NCBI GenBank assembly: GCA_002307145.1
Contig: DBTR01000035.1
Coordinates: 69,843-89,061 of the forward strand
Direction: 5' to 3'
Length of the DNA stretch: 19,219 nt
Source of the DNA: Rhodospirillum sp. UBA1311
GTDB taxonomy: Bacteria > Pseudomonadota > Alphaproteobacteria > Rhodospirillales > Rhodospirillaceae
The notes under the pieces are model-generated. The model was not told the DNA's origin and ran no database searches. It saw nothing but the letters and a program-made list of their open reading frames with translations. Below, piece after piece: positions 1-8,007 of this stretch (positions are counted from its first letter, which is position 1; every line of letters begins with the position of its first letter). The position numbers and the translations under genes are program-made.

Positions 1-1
1 C

Positions 2-847
2 TACGAGCGCCTGCCGATGCTCGAAGTGGTGTTCGACCGCCTGGTGCGGATGATGTCCACGAGCCTCCGCAATTTCACCTCCGACAACGTCGAGGTTTCG
101 CTCGACAATCTCGTGAGCCTGCGCTTCGGCGATTACCTCAATTCGATCCCGCTGCCCGCGATGCTTGCGGTGTTCAAGGCCGAGGAATGGGATAACTTCG
201 GCCTGCTCACCGTCGATTCGTCGCTGATCTACTCGATCGTGGACGTGCTGCTCGGCGGTCGGCGCGGCACCGCCGCGATGCGCATCGAAGGCCGCCCCTA
301 CACCACGATCGAGCGCAATCTCGTCGAGCGGATGATCCATGTCGTGCTCGCCGATCTTTCCGCCGCGTTCGACCCGCTGTCGCCGGTGGCGTTCCGCTTC
401 GACCGGCTCGAAACCAACCCGCGCTTCGCGACGATCTCGCGCCCGTCCAACGCCGCGATCGTCGCCAAGCTGCGCATCGACATGGAAGACCGGGGCGGCA
501 AGCTCGAACTGCTGCTGCCCTACGCCACTCTCGAACCGGTCCGCGAACTCTTGCTGCAGATGTTCATGGGCGAAAAGTTCGGCCGCGATTCGATCTGGGA
601 AATCCACCTGATGGAAGAGCTGTGGCAGACCGAGGTGGAGCTTGAAGCGGTGCTGGATCAGCAATACCTGCCGCTGTATTCGGTGCTCAACATGGAAGTC
701 GGCACGCGCCTGATGTTCAACGCGACGCCGGACTCCAAGGTGATGATGCGGTGCGGCGACGTGCCGATGTGGGGCGGGCGGATGGGCCGCAAGGGCAATC
801 ACATCGCGATTTGCCTGGATGAGAAAGTCAAGCGCAAGCGCAACTGA
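2..847 (+). CDS. fliM: Flagellar motor switch protein FliM (5' truncated by window edge)
   Basis: FliM is the middle component of the cytoplasmic C-ring. It binds phosphorylated CheY and transmits the switch signal to FliG. The frame is open from base 2, upstream of the first ATG (17), so the gene begins outside the window; 281 codons are visible. The N-terminal CheY-binding peptide is missing. The fragment contains the FliM middle domain, including the LLGGRRG stretch (about fragment residues 81-87) that corresponds to the conserved GG(x)G turn contacting FliG. It then has a C-terminal SpoA/FliN-like domain from about residue 200, and ends in a basic KRKRN tail. The stop lies 36 bases before the next gene, whose start is preceded by AAGGA. 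Identification is by overall FliM sequence character and by context with flagellar genes; confidence is high. Confidence 0.95.
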   Translation, partial: YERLPMLEVVFDRLVRMMSTSLRNFTSDNVEVSLDNLVSLRFGDYLNSIPLPAMLAVFKAEEWDNFGLLTVDSSLIYSIVDVLLGGRRGTAAMRIEGRPYTTIERNLVERMIHVVLADLSAAFDPLSPVAFRFDRLETNPRFATISRPSNAAIVAKLRIDMEDRGGKLELLLPYATLEPVRELLLQMFMGEKFGRDSIWEIHLMEELWQTEVELEAVLDQQYLPLYSVLNMEVGTRLMFNATPDSKVMMRCGDVPMWGGRMGRKGNHIAICLDEKVKRKRN

Positions 848-883
848 CCCGGCGACGGGCCACGTGTTCAAGGATGATCGCGT

Positions 884-1438
884 ATGTCACCCACCGTGCT
901 TCTCGATGTGCTGATCGTCGCCCTCCTGGTGCCGACGATCATCTATGCGGTGATCCTCAATCGCCGTCTCGACGTGCTGCGCCGCAACCGCGACGAGCTC
1001 GGCAAGATGATCGCCGCCTTCAACGAAGCCACGGTGCGCGCCGAAGCCGGCATCCCGAAGATGAAGCGGGCGATGGAAGAGGTCGGCGAGACCCTGCGCG
1101 AATCCATGGAAAAGGCGCAGAGCCTGCGCGACGATCTTGCGTTCATGACCGAGCGTGCGGATAGCATGGCCAACCGCCTCGAAGGGCATCTGCGCGAGGC
1201 GCGTTCGGCGATCAAGCCGAGCGCCGGCGTCGAGACCTTCTCCCAGCCCGATCTGCCCGAGCCCTTGGGCATGGACAAGGTGCGCGCGATCGGCGAGGGC
1301 GCGCGCGTGGTCGGGGGCATCGCGCCCGGTCCGACGCTGCTCTCCGCCCTGCTCGCCGAGGAAAACGACCCCGACGGCCGCGATCAACGCTCGGTCGCCG
1401 AGCGCCAGTTGCTGCGCGCGATTCAGGCTTCGCGGTAA
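884..1438 (+). CDS. DUF6468-type membrane-anchored coiled-coil protein of flagellar operons
   Basis: This protein of 184 residues has one N-terminal hydrophobic segment (about residues 4-24), then a charged helical stretch (about 25-110) that looks like a coiled coil, and a less ordered C-terminus. I recognise it as the family usually labelled DUF6468, found next to fliM and motE-like genes in Rhodospirillales; its function is not established. The start ATG is preceded by AAGGA nine bases upstream. The stop codon overlaps the ribosome-binding site of the next gene, so fliM, this gene and the MotE-like gene are probably one operon. Topology suggests a short cytoplasmic N-terminus with the coiled coil in the periplasm, or the reverse; the sequence does not decide. 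A motor-associated role is inferred only from the neighbours. Confidence 0.75.
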   Translation: MSPTVLLDVLIVALLVPTIIYAVILNRRLDVLRRNRDELGKMIAAFNEATVRAEAGIPKMKRAMEEVGETLRESMEKAQSLRDDLAFMTERADSMANRLEGHLREARSAIKPSAGVETFSQPDLPEPLGMDKVRAIGEGARVVGGIAPGPTLLSALLAEENDPDGRDQRSVAERQLLRAIQASR

Positions 1439-1449
1439 GGAAACCAGGC

Positions 1450-2142
1450 ATGGCTCGCAAATCCGCTCCCCGCTTCAACGTGCCGCGCTTCCGCGTCCTG
1501 CCGCTGTTCATTCTCGTCGGCGCGCTGATGTTCGGCGCCCGCGTCGGTGCGCTCTGGCAGATCGGCACGTCGGACCAGGGCGGCGCGACCTCCGCCGAGC
1601 CGCCGGTTTTCGCTGCTGCGTTCGCCCAGACCGCCGCCGCCGCGTCGCCGCCGCAAAGCTCGGAACCCATCCAGCCGCTCGCCGGACTTGCCGCGCAAAG
1701 CTCCTACAGTCAGTCGGAGATCGAGGTTCTTCAAAGCCTTGCCGCGCGCCGGGAAGCTATCGAAAAGCGCGAGCGCGAACTCGACCAGCGCCTTGCGGTG
1801 CTCTCCGCCGCCGAATCCCAGATCGACGCGAAGATTCAAAAGCTGCGCGAGATTCAAACCACTATTGAAGGCCTGATCGAAAAACACGATGATCAGGAAA
1901 ACGGCAAGATCGACAATTTGGTGAAGATCTACACCGCGATGAAGCCAAAGGATGCAGCGCGGATCTTCGAGCAGATGGACATGCCGATCCTGATCAAGGT
2001 GATCAAGGGGTTGAAGGAGCGGGTTTCGGCCGCGATCCTTGCCGATATGTCACCCGATCGCGCGAATGCGGTGACCACGGAATTGGCGACACAGAGCCGT
2101 TTGCCACCGGATCTGGTGGGGGATGCCGGGTTGAAGCGATAA
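1450..2142 (+). CDS. motE: MotE-like flagellar protein (membrane anchor, coiled coil, MgtE-N/FliG-like fold)
   Basis: The protein has 230 residues in three parts. There is one transmembrane anchor (about residues 16-36), then an Ala/Pro-rich linker and a coiled coil rich in Glu, Arg and Lys (about 88-155). The C-terminal domain (about 160-225) contains IYTAMKPKDAARIFEQMD and matches the MgtE N-terminal superhelical fold also used by FliG. This layout is that of MotE, described in rhizobia as a periplasmic chaperone for the motor protein MotC, and of related proteins near fliM in other alphaproteobacteria. AAGGA at 1437-1441 lies nine bases before the ATG and overlaps the preceding stop. A MotC partner is not visible here. 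The exported protein at 4746-7961 is large, periplasmic and in the same block, so it is a conceivable client, but that is inference. Confidence 0.75.
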   Translation: MARKSAPRFNVPRFRVLPLFILVGALMFGARVGALWQIGTSDQGGATSAEPPVFAAAFAQTAAAASPPQSSEPIQPLAGLAAQSSYSQSEIEVLQSLAARREAIEKRERELDQRLAVLSAAESQIDAKIQKLREIQTTIEGLIEKHDDQENGKIDNLVKIYTAMKPKDAARIFEQMDMPILIKVIKGLKERVSAAILADMSPDRANAVTTELATQSRLPPDLVGDAGLKR

Positions 2143-2283
2143 GCGTGGGCCAAACCGCCGGATTTCCGGCGAAATGGCTTGCGGCAAGGGTGTGGGTTCC
2201 AGTATACCCCCACGTTACAGCCTTGTTTTGGCGGATAGTTTTGCTGATTGTTGGATTAAACGGGCGTTTTGGGAGAGCTCTCG
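2143..2283 (+). promoter_or_regulatory. Leader/probable promoter region of the cheY operon
   Basis: This 141-base spacer is clearly more AT-rich in its second half than the surrounding coding DNA, which suggests a promoter for cheY and the genes that follow. A short perfect hairpin (CGCCGG/CCGGCG with an ATTT loop, 2156-2171) lies just after the motE stop but has no following T-run. The element TGGCGGATAGTTTTGCT (2229-2245) resembles a sigma-54 -24/-12 site, but its GG-GC spacing is one base too long, so I do not call it. GGGAGAG at 2271-2277 is the ribosome-binding site for cheY. No promoter class can be assigned by eye. Confidence 0.35.
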
Positions 2284-2673
2284 ATGGCTGTTGACAAGAA
2301 CATGCGCATCCTCATCGTCGACGATTACAAGACGATGCTGCGCATTATTCGTAATCTTTTGAAGCAGTTGGGCTTCAACAATATCGACGAGGCGATTGAT
2401 GGCAGCAGTGCTCTCGCGATGCTGCGCTCGGGCAACACCTACGGCCTGGTGATCTCCGACTGGAACATGGAACCGATGACCGGCCTCCAGCTCCTTCGCG
2501 AAGTTCGCGCCGATGCCCACCTGAAGGCTTTGCCGTTCATCATGGTGACGGCGGAGAGCAAGACCGAGAACGTGATCGCCGCGAAGGAAGCGGGCGTATC
2601 CAACTACATCGTCAAGCCGTTTAACGCCGAGACGCTGAAGACGAAGATGTCGAGCGTTTTGGGCGACTTCTGA
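2284..2673 (+). CDS. cheY: Chemotaxis response regulator CheY
   Basis: This is a single receiver domain of 129 residues with no output domain, the size of a classical CheY. The acidic pocket D13/D14, the phospho-acceptor D59 (in ISDWNMEP), the switch residues T89 and Y108 and the invariant K111 (in IVKPF) are all present in the right spacing. Phosphorylated CheY binds FliM to change rotation, and here it sits beside its presumed phosphatase CheZ. The ATG at 2284 is chosen over an in-frame TTG at 2269 because GGGAGAG lies six bases upstream of the ATG and overlaps the TTG-start region. A cognate CheA is not in the window, so its kinase input is unknown. The WNMEP run after D59 is typical of CheY partners of CheZ. 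Confidence 0.95.
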   Translation: MAVDKNMRILIVDDYKTMLRIIRNLLKQLGFNNIDEAIDGSSALAMLRSGNTYGLVISDWNMEPMTGLQLLREVRADAHLKALPFIMVTAESKTENVIAAKEAGVSNYIVKPFNAETLKTKMSSVLGDF

Positions 2674-2701
2674 TCAAGGGGTTGTTTTCGGGGGTTGGGT
2701 G

Positions 2702-3361
2702 ATGAATCAAGACGACGCGGAGATCGCCTTGCAGACAAGGCTAGATCTGATTCGTGCAGCACGGGGCAATTCCGTGCCGCTCGACGACGTGGCCGAAGTC
2801 GTGCGCGCGATCCTCGACACCATGAGTGGCGAGATCTCGTCCAACGAGCTCAGGGTTTATAACGAGCTCGAAGCCCTCGCTGTGATCATCCGCAAGACCA
2901 AGCAGGAAATCGCGGATATCCGTCCCGACGAGATCAAGGACGACTTCCTGCCGACCGCCGCCGACGAACTGGACGCGATCGTGCAGTCGACCGAGACCGC
3001 CGCCAACACCATCCTCGACGCGGTGGAAGCCATCGAGGCGGTGATTCCCAACTGCGACGCGGCAACCGGCGAGGCGATCACCAACGCGACGATGCAAATC
3101 TACGAAGGCTGCAACTTCCAGGATCTCACCGGACAGCGGATCTCCAAGGTGGTCAACACCTTGAAGCTGATCGAAACCCGGGTGAACGGACTGGTCTCGG
3201 CCTTCGGCGCGGAGATCGAGGAAGTTTTGCGGAACACTCCCGAGGTCGCCACCGAGAGCGCCGCCATTCCGGACGATGCCGACCTCCTCAACGGGCCGCA
3301 GCACCCCGAAGCCGCATCCAGCCAGGATGAGATCGACCGTCTGCTCGCCAGCCTCGGCTGA
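2702..3361 (+). CDS. cheZ: CheZ-like chemotaxis phosphatase
   Basis: This 219-residue, almost entirely helical acidic protein is the predicted CheY-P phosphatase. The CheZ catalytic motif DLTGQ is present with D141 and Q145, equivalent to enteric Asp143 and Gln147; Gln positions the attacking water and Asp contacts the metal/CheY side. The last twelve residues, QDEIDRLLASLG (208-219), match the C-terminal CheY-docking helix of CheZ and follow a flexible Pro/Ala-rich linker. The protein begins 28 bases after the cheY stop. GTG at 2699 and ATG at 2702 are adjacent in frame; the ATG is preferred, following a G-rich leader. Its position beside cheY supports a direct partnership. CheZ is less widespread in alphaproteobacteria than in gammaproteobacteria. 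Confidence 0.92.
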   Translation: MNQDDAEIALQTRLDLIRAARGNSVPLDDVAEVVRAILDTMSGEISSNELRVYNELEALAVIIRKTKQEIADIRPDEIKDDFLPTAADELDAIVQSTETAANTILDAVEAIEAVIPNCDAATGEAITNATMQIYEGCNFQDLTGQRISKVVNTLKLIETRVNGLVSAFGAEIEEVLRNTPEVATESAAIPDDADLLNGPQHPEAASSQDEIDRLLASLG

Positions 3362-3409
3362 GGCTGGCTTGGGCGGCGATTTCCACCACCATCAGCGGGG
3401 GCCAAGCGG

Positions 3410-4093
3410 GTGATACCGGGCACGGTCACGGGATATCACGAGCGGGAAGACGACCCGCCGCGTCAGGGCGGCGGCACTGTCGCCCTGTTCCTGTCGCTGT
3501 ACCTGGTGCTGCTTGCGTTCTTCATCCTCCTCGTCGCGCTTTCCGACGGCGTCTCGCGCAAGAGCCGCGAGATTCTCGACGGCCTCAATTCCCAATTCGC
3601 CACCGGCGATACCGGTCGACCCACCCGCTTCGTCTCCGACCTCGGCAGCGTGGTTTCGCCCGCCGAGTTCATGGATCACGTCACCGGGGTCTACGAGGCG
3701 GCAATTCCGGCCGCGCGAATCCGGGTGCTGTCCCCCGGCCGCCTGATGGAACTGGACGTCCACGTCGATTCGCTGTTCGACCACGACACCGAGATCCTCC
3801 GCCCGGCGCAGCGCCGTGCCTTCGCCGAACTCGTCGCGGCGCTCTCGTCGCCGCCGCCCGGCTTGCGCTACGTCGTCGAGGCGAGCTTCGGCGTTGCCGA
3901 TCCCGAGGCCCTGATGCCGGTGACCGACAGCCGCGCGCTCCGCCGTGCCGCGATCGTCGCCCGCGCATTCGCCGAGGAAGGCGCGCCGCCCGGTTCGGTG
4001 GTCGCAGCCCTCGAAACCGGCGATCCGCTGCAGGTGCGTCTGATCTTCCGCGTCCAGTCGCTCGCGCCGATGGCGCGGGGGGAGGAAAAATGA
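3410..4093 (+). CDS. MotB/OmpA-like protein lacking the stator Asp
   Basis: This 227-residue protein has a charged N-terminus, one transmembrane helix (about residues 23-45) ending ...AFFILLVALSD, and a periplasmic region. The C-terminal part resembles a degenerate OmpA/MotB peptidoglycan-binding domain, with a DSRALRRAAIVARAF helix near residues 170-185 in place of the usual N..LS..RA..V motif. The transmembrane helix aligns with that of the next gene product. Where that protein and MotB/PomB have the ion-carrying Asp, this one has Ser29, so it probably cannot conduct ions by itself. The start is GTG; the only nearby purine-rich signal is GCGGGGG. Its stop overlaps the next gene's ATG (ATGA). 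It may be an accessory or hetero-subunit of a stator or a MotD/MotB-like structural protein; the function is unproven. Confidence 0.7.
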   Translation: MIPGTVTGYHEREDDPPRQGGGTVALFLSLYLVLLAFFILLVALSDGVSRKSREILDGLNSQFATGDTGRPTRFVSDLGSVVSPAEFMDHVTGVYEAAIPAARIRVLSPGRLMELDVHVDSLFDHDTEILRPAQRRAFAELVAALSSPPPGLRYVVEASFGVADPEALMPVTDSRALRRAAIVARAFAEEGAPPGSVVAALETGDPLQVRLIFRVQSLAPMARGEEK

Positions 4094-4749
4094 CCGACCC
4101 CCGCGCCCTTACCGACTGGGAAGGCGGCGTGATCGACGCGGCTCCGCCCGATGTGCCCGCGACGCCCTGGATGCTGACCTTCGCCGACCTCGTGTCGCTG
4201 ATGCTCACCTTCTTCGTCCTGATGTTCGCGCTTTCGGGGGTGAAGGCCGAGCCGTTCCGGGCGCTCGCGGCTTCGCTTTCCTTCGCCCTCCACGCGCCGC
4301 TCGCCCCGGCCGCCGAAACTCCGTCGGCGATCCAGAATATCGACCGCGTCGAGATCCGGCCGGGCGACGAACTGCCCTACCTCGCCGGGTTGCTCGGCAA
4401 CGTCATCGCCGAAACTCCGGCGCTCAAGGGCGCGACGCTCAAGCTCTACGACGACCGCCTCGAACTCGTGCTGCCGCCGCAAGCGATGTTCGGCGGCGAG
4501 GGCCCGGGCGTCGCCGTCTCGGCCAAGCCTGCGATCGCCGCGCTCTCCCAGGCGGTCGGCGGCATCGGCAACCGCGTCACCGTCGCGGTGCGCGCCGCCG
4601 ACTGGACCCTCGCGCTCGCCCGCGCCGGAGCGCTCGCCAACGCGCTGCGCGCCGCCGGGCTCGACCGCAGCCTGCGGGTGAACGGCACCGTCGATACCGT
4701 TCCGGGCGTTGCCCTGGTCCTTGCCACCGATCGCGGAGGCCGTTCGTGA
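4090..4749 (+). CDS. MotB-like stator subunit with conserved ion-binding Asp
   Basis: The protein has 219 residues. After a short cytoplasmic N-terminus, the segment PWMLTFADLVSLMLTFFVLM (residues 26-45) is the hallmark of the MotB/PomB transmembrane helix, with the ion-binding Asp at D33. The C-terminal half is periplasmic and contains a weak OmpA-like helix near residues 175-195 (ALARAGALANALRAAGL). The protein is shorter than typical MotB (about 250-350 residues), and its peptidoglycan-binding motif is degenerate. The ATG overlaps the previous stop, with GGGGAGGAAA just upstream giving a strong ribosome-binding site, and its own stop overlaps the next gene's GTG (GTGA). It is either the motor's MotB or part of a specialised pair with the preceding paralogue. 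No motA is seen nearby, so I leave the symbol empty. Confidence 0.78.
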   Translation: MTDPRALTDWEGGVIDAAPPDVPATPWMLTFADLVSLMLTFFVLMFALSGVKAEPFRALAASLSFALHAPLAPAAETPSAIQNIDRVEIRPGDELPYLAGLLGNVIAETPALKGATLKLYDDRLELVLPPQAMFGGEGPGVAVSAKPAIAALSQAVGGIGNRVTVAVRAADWTLALARAGALANALRAAGLDRSLRVNGTVDTVPGVALVLATDRGGRS

Positions 4750-7700
4750 AGTTGGTCGCCGCAGTTCGCTCCGCCTGTCTCGGGCTCGCGCTCCTTGCGT
4801 TCGCGCTGCCGGGCGTCGCCCGCGCCGCCGAACTCCGCGCCGGAATTCACGACGACTTCGGCCGGATCGTGGTGGAATGGCCGCACGGCGTCCGCTACAC
4901 CGCGCGGATCGAAGGCACTCGCCTGATCGTCGACTTCGCCGAGCCGCTCGACGCCGATCCGGCGGAACTGGTGCCGCGCCTGCCGACGATTCTCCGCGCC
5001 GCGCGGCTTGAGGACAATCGCCGCCGCGTGGTGTTCGACCTGCGCGGCAACTACCAGCTTGCGAGCCAGACCTTCGGCAACTCGGTAGTGCTGGACCTGA
5101 GCCGCGCCAACGCGCCCGCGCAGGCAGCGCCCGCCGCCGGGGACACGCCGCTGATTCCGGTGCGGGTCGGCATCCACGATGCCTACGCCCGCGTCGTCTT
5201 CGATTGGCCCCGCTCGGTCGGCTATACCGTGACCCAGGCGGGCGACCGCGCGATCGTCGCCTTCGCCGCGCCCGGTCGCATCGACCTGCCGAATCTCCGC
5301 GCCAACCTTCCCGACGGCGCGAAGGACGCGCGCGAGGACAGCCGCGCGCCGCTCACCGTCTCCCTGCCGTCGAAAGCGCTGCCCAAGCACTTCCGCGCCG
5401 GCACCGGCGGCCGCGCGATCGCCGTCGATATCGTCACGGGGCCCGACGCCGCCCCGGCGGCGGCGAAGCCCGCCGACGCCAAGGCCGCTCCGGCCGCCGC
5501 AGCGAAACCCGAAGCCAAGCCGCAAGCCAAGCCTGCCGCCGACGCCAAGGCCGCGTCTGCGCCCGCGCCCCTGGTCGCGCCCGATGGCGGGAAGCCGCAG
5601 GGGCAGGTGGCTTCATTGAGCTTCTCGTGGGACCAGCCCACCGGAGCGGCGGTGTTCCGCCGCGCCGGATACATCTGGATCGTGTTCGACCGGCCCCATT
5701 CGATCGACGTGCCGCTGATGCGCCGCCTCGGCAAGGGCGTGGTCGACGACATCGAGCAGGTGCCGAACGGCCGTGCCACCGTGGTCCGCGTCCTCGCGCC
5801 GCCGCAATACAACCCGAGCCTGCGCCGCGAGGGCCTGCTCTGGATCGTCGACTTGATGCCGCAGCCGCTCCGGCCGCTGCGCAGCATCGAGGTCGAGCCG
5901 CAGATGAAGGCTCCGGGCGGCCCCCGCCTGTTCCTGCCGATCGCCGAGGGCGGAGCGCCGGTACAGGTGGTCGATCCGGAAATCGGCGATACGATGTGGG
6001 TGGTGCCGGTGATCCCGCTCGGCTACGGCGTTTCGCCCGAGCGCAGCTATGTCGACGCGGTGCTGCCGGTGACCGCGCAGGGCGTGGTGGTGCTGCCGCG
6101 CGCCGACGATGTCGAGGTCGCCTCCAACCGCACCGGCATCGAGGTTTCGCGCAAGACCGGCGGGCTGCGCCTCTCCGGCCAGGCTTCCGAGGCGGCAGCG
6201 GTCGCGGGCGTGGTCGAGGCGACGCCGGTGAGCAAGGCCTTCGACTTCAAGACCTGGATCGCGGGCGGCGAGGAGACTTTCGTCGCCGACAAGCGGCGGC
6301 TGATGGAGGGGATCATCGCCGCCTCCGATCCGGCGCGCAACGCCGCGCGGATGAACCTCGCGCAATTCTTCCTTGCCCACGGCTACGGCGCGGAGGCTCT
6401 CGGCGTGCTGCGCGCGATCGCCTCCGACGATCCGAAGCAGGTCGAGCAGCCGGGCTTCCTCGCGGTGCGCGGCGCGGCCGGCTACCTGATGCACCGCCCC
6501 GACGAAGCGTTGGCCGATCTCTCGGCCGAGGTTCTCAAGGCGTCGAGCGAGGCCCAGTTCTGGCGTGCGCTCGCAGCGCTCCAGACCGGCGCGACCACCA
6601 ACGACAAACCCGCCCTTGCCGACGCGGTGCTGCGGGTGCGCGCCGCCGCGCCGGTGCTGAAGGACTACCCGCCGCACCTGCGCGCCCGCCTCGCGCTCGA
6701 CGGCGCGACCGCGCTTGCCGATGCGGGCGACGACGTCGGCGTGCGCAACTTCCTCGATCTCGCCAAGCGCGACGATCCCTCGATCCAGGAAATCGCCGAG
6801 ATCGCCTACCTCACCGGTCGCATGCACGCGGCGGCGGGGGCGCTCGATTCTGCGATCGCCGACTACGAACGCGCCGAGGCGACCGGGGTGCGGCCGTTCC
6901 GCGCGCGCGCCGCGTTCGCCCGGATCGTGATGATGCACAAGATGGGCAAGCTCTCCGACGCCGCAGCGATCGACGGCCTCGACCGCCTGCGCTTCGCCTG
7001 GCGCGGCGACGATTTCGAATACGCGCTCCTGAGGAAGCTCGCCGAACTCGACCTCGGCGCGAAGCGCTACGGCGACGGTCTGCGGGTGTTGAAGCAGATG
7101 GCGGGGTACTTCGGCCAGTCGCCGAACCTGAAAGACGTCACCGAGCTGATGCGCACCACCTTCCGCGAGCTTTATCTCAACGGTCGCGCCGACGACATCC
7201 CGCCGGTGCGCGCCATCGCCCTGTTCGATGAATTCCGCGAACTCGCGCCGCCCGGTGCCGAAGGCGACGAGATGATCCGCAAGCTCGCCGACCGGCTGGT
7301 CTCGGTGGATCTCCTCGACCAGGCGGCGGCGCTCCTCGACCACCAGGTCCAGACCCGCCTGAGCGGCGCCGAAAAGAGCCGCGTCGGCGCGCGCCTCGCG
7401 GTGGTGCAGTTGCTCAACCGCCAGCCCGCGCTCGCGCTCGCCGCGCTCAAGACCTCGGAGGCGCCCGGCCTTCCGGTCGAGATAACCAAGCAGCGCGAGT
7501 TGCTGCGCGCCCGGGCGCTGGCCGATCTCGGGCAGGCGGACGAGGCGCTCAAGATTCTCAATTCCGACAACGGCGACGACGCCAACCTGCTGAAGGCGGA
7601 GATCGAGTGGCGGCGGCAGAACTGGACCGGCGCGTCGGAAGCCCTGTCGCGCACCGTCCGCGCGCCGGATCCCGGCACCCAGATGTCGATGGCGATGCGC

Positions 7701-7961
7701 CAGCGGGTGTTGCAGTGGGTGACCGCGCTGCGGCTCTCCGACCAGCGCCGCGAGATCGCGCAGCTGCGCCGCGACTACCTGCCGTTCATGAATGCAACGC
7801 CCGAGTTCGACGCCTTCAATCTCCTCACCAACCGCACCAGCCCGGGCCTGATCGACATGGCCTCGGTCGAGGAGCAGATCAAACAGGCGGAGAACTTCCG
7901 CTCCTTCCTCGGCGAGTACAAGACTCGGATGAAAGAGGGCGGATTGAGCGGAATCAACTAA
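4746..7961 (+). CDS. Very large exported protein with AMIN-like repeats and TPR-like helical domain
   Basis: This protein of 1071 residues begins with a signal peptide, probably cleaved near residue 27 after VARA. Two to three beta-rich repeats follow (about 30-115, 137-230 and 290-375). Each starts with a pattern such as AGIHDDFGRIVVEWP or VGIHDAYARVVFDWP and resembles AMIN-type periplasmic modules. A low-complexity Ala/Lys/Pro linker lies at about 232-283. From about residue 500 to 1040 the sequence is alpha-helical with TPR-like A/L/Y/A periodicity. The GTG start overlaps the stop of the MotB-like gene by four bases (GTGA), implying translational coupling and a related function. AMIN modules often target the cell envelope, and TPR superhelices bind partners; a motor-associated scaffold is my inference. 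It is not a family to which I can give a firm name. Confidence 0.7.
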   Translation: MKLVAAVRSACLGLALLAFALPGVARAAELRAGIHDDFGRIVVEWPHGVRYTARIEGTRLIVDFAEPLDADPAELVPRLPTILRAARLEDNRRRVVFDLRGNYQLASQTFGNSVVLDLSRANAPAQAAPAAGDTPLIPVRVGIHDAYARVVFDWPRSVGYTVTQAGDRAIVAFAAPGRIDLPNLRANLPDGAKDAREDSRAPLTVSLPSKALPKHFRAGTGGRAIAVDIVTGPDAAPAAAKPADAKAAPAAAAKPEAKPQAKPAADAKAASAPAPLVAPDGGKPQGQVASLSFSWDQPTGAAVFRRAGYIWIVFDRPHSIDVPLMRRLGKGVVDDIEQVPNGRATVVRVLAPPQYNPSLRREGLLWIVDLMPQPLRPLRSIEVEPQMKAPGGPRLFLPIAEGGAPVQVVDPEIGDTMWVVPVIPLGYGVSPERSYVDAVLPVTAQGVVVLPRADDVEVASNRTGIEVSRKTGGLRLSGQASEAAAVAGVVEATPVSKAFDFKTWIAGGEETFVADKRRLMEGIIAASDPARNAARMNLAQFFLAHGYGAEALGVLRAIASDDPKQVEQPGFLAVRGAAGYLMHRPDEALADLSAEVLKASSEAQFWRALAALQTGATTNDKPALADAVLRVRAAAPVLKDYPPHLRARLALDGATALADAGDDVGVRNFLDLAKRDDPSIQEIAEIAYLTGRMHAAAGALDSAIADYERAEATGVRPFRARAAFARIVMMHKMGKLSDAAAIDGLDRLRFAWRGDDFEYALLRKLAELDLGAKRYGDGLRVLKQMAGYFGQSPNLKDVTELMRTTFRELYLNGRADDIPPVRAIALFDEFRELAPPGAEGDEMIRKLADRLVSVDLLDQAAALLDHQVQTRLSGAEKSRVGARLAVVQLLNRQPALALAALKTSEAPGLPVEITKQRELLRARALADLGQADEALKILNSDNGDDANLLKAEIEWRRQNWTGASEALSRTVRAPDPGTQMSMAMRQRVLQWVTALRLSDQRREIAQLRRDYLPFMNATPEFDAFNLLTNRTSPGLIDMASVEEQIKQAENFRSFLGEYKTRMKEGGLSGIN

Positions 7962-8007
7962 CTAGCTCCCGACCGCCATGGATCGCGCCGTGCCATTGCA
8001 TGACCAC

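Noticed and set aside
2156..2171. Hairpin CGCCGG/CCGGCG after the motE stop as a terminator
   Set aside because: The stem is only six base pairs and there is no following T-run.
2229..2245. Sigma-54-like element TGGCGGATAGTTTTGCT upstream of cheY
   Set aside because: The spacing between the GG and GC elements is 11 bases instead of the strict 10, so it is unlikely to be functional.
5440..5600. Repeated GCCGACGCCAAGGCC-like units as a possible DNA repeat element
   Set aside because: They encode an in-frame Ala/Lys/Pro linker and are explained by protein low complexity.
5613..7343. Open minus-strand frame of 576 codons opposite the large exported-protein gene
   Set aside because: Composition is Arg/His/Gly-rich and the plus frame has a signal peptide, coupled start and coherent repeats.
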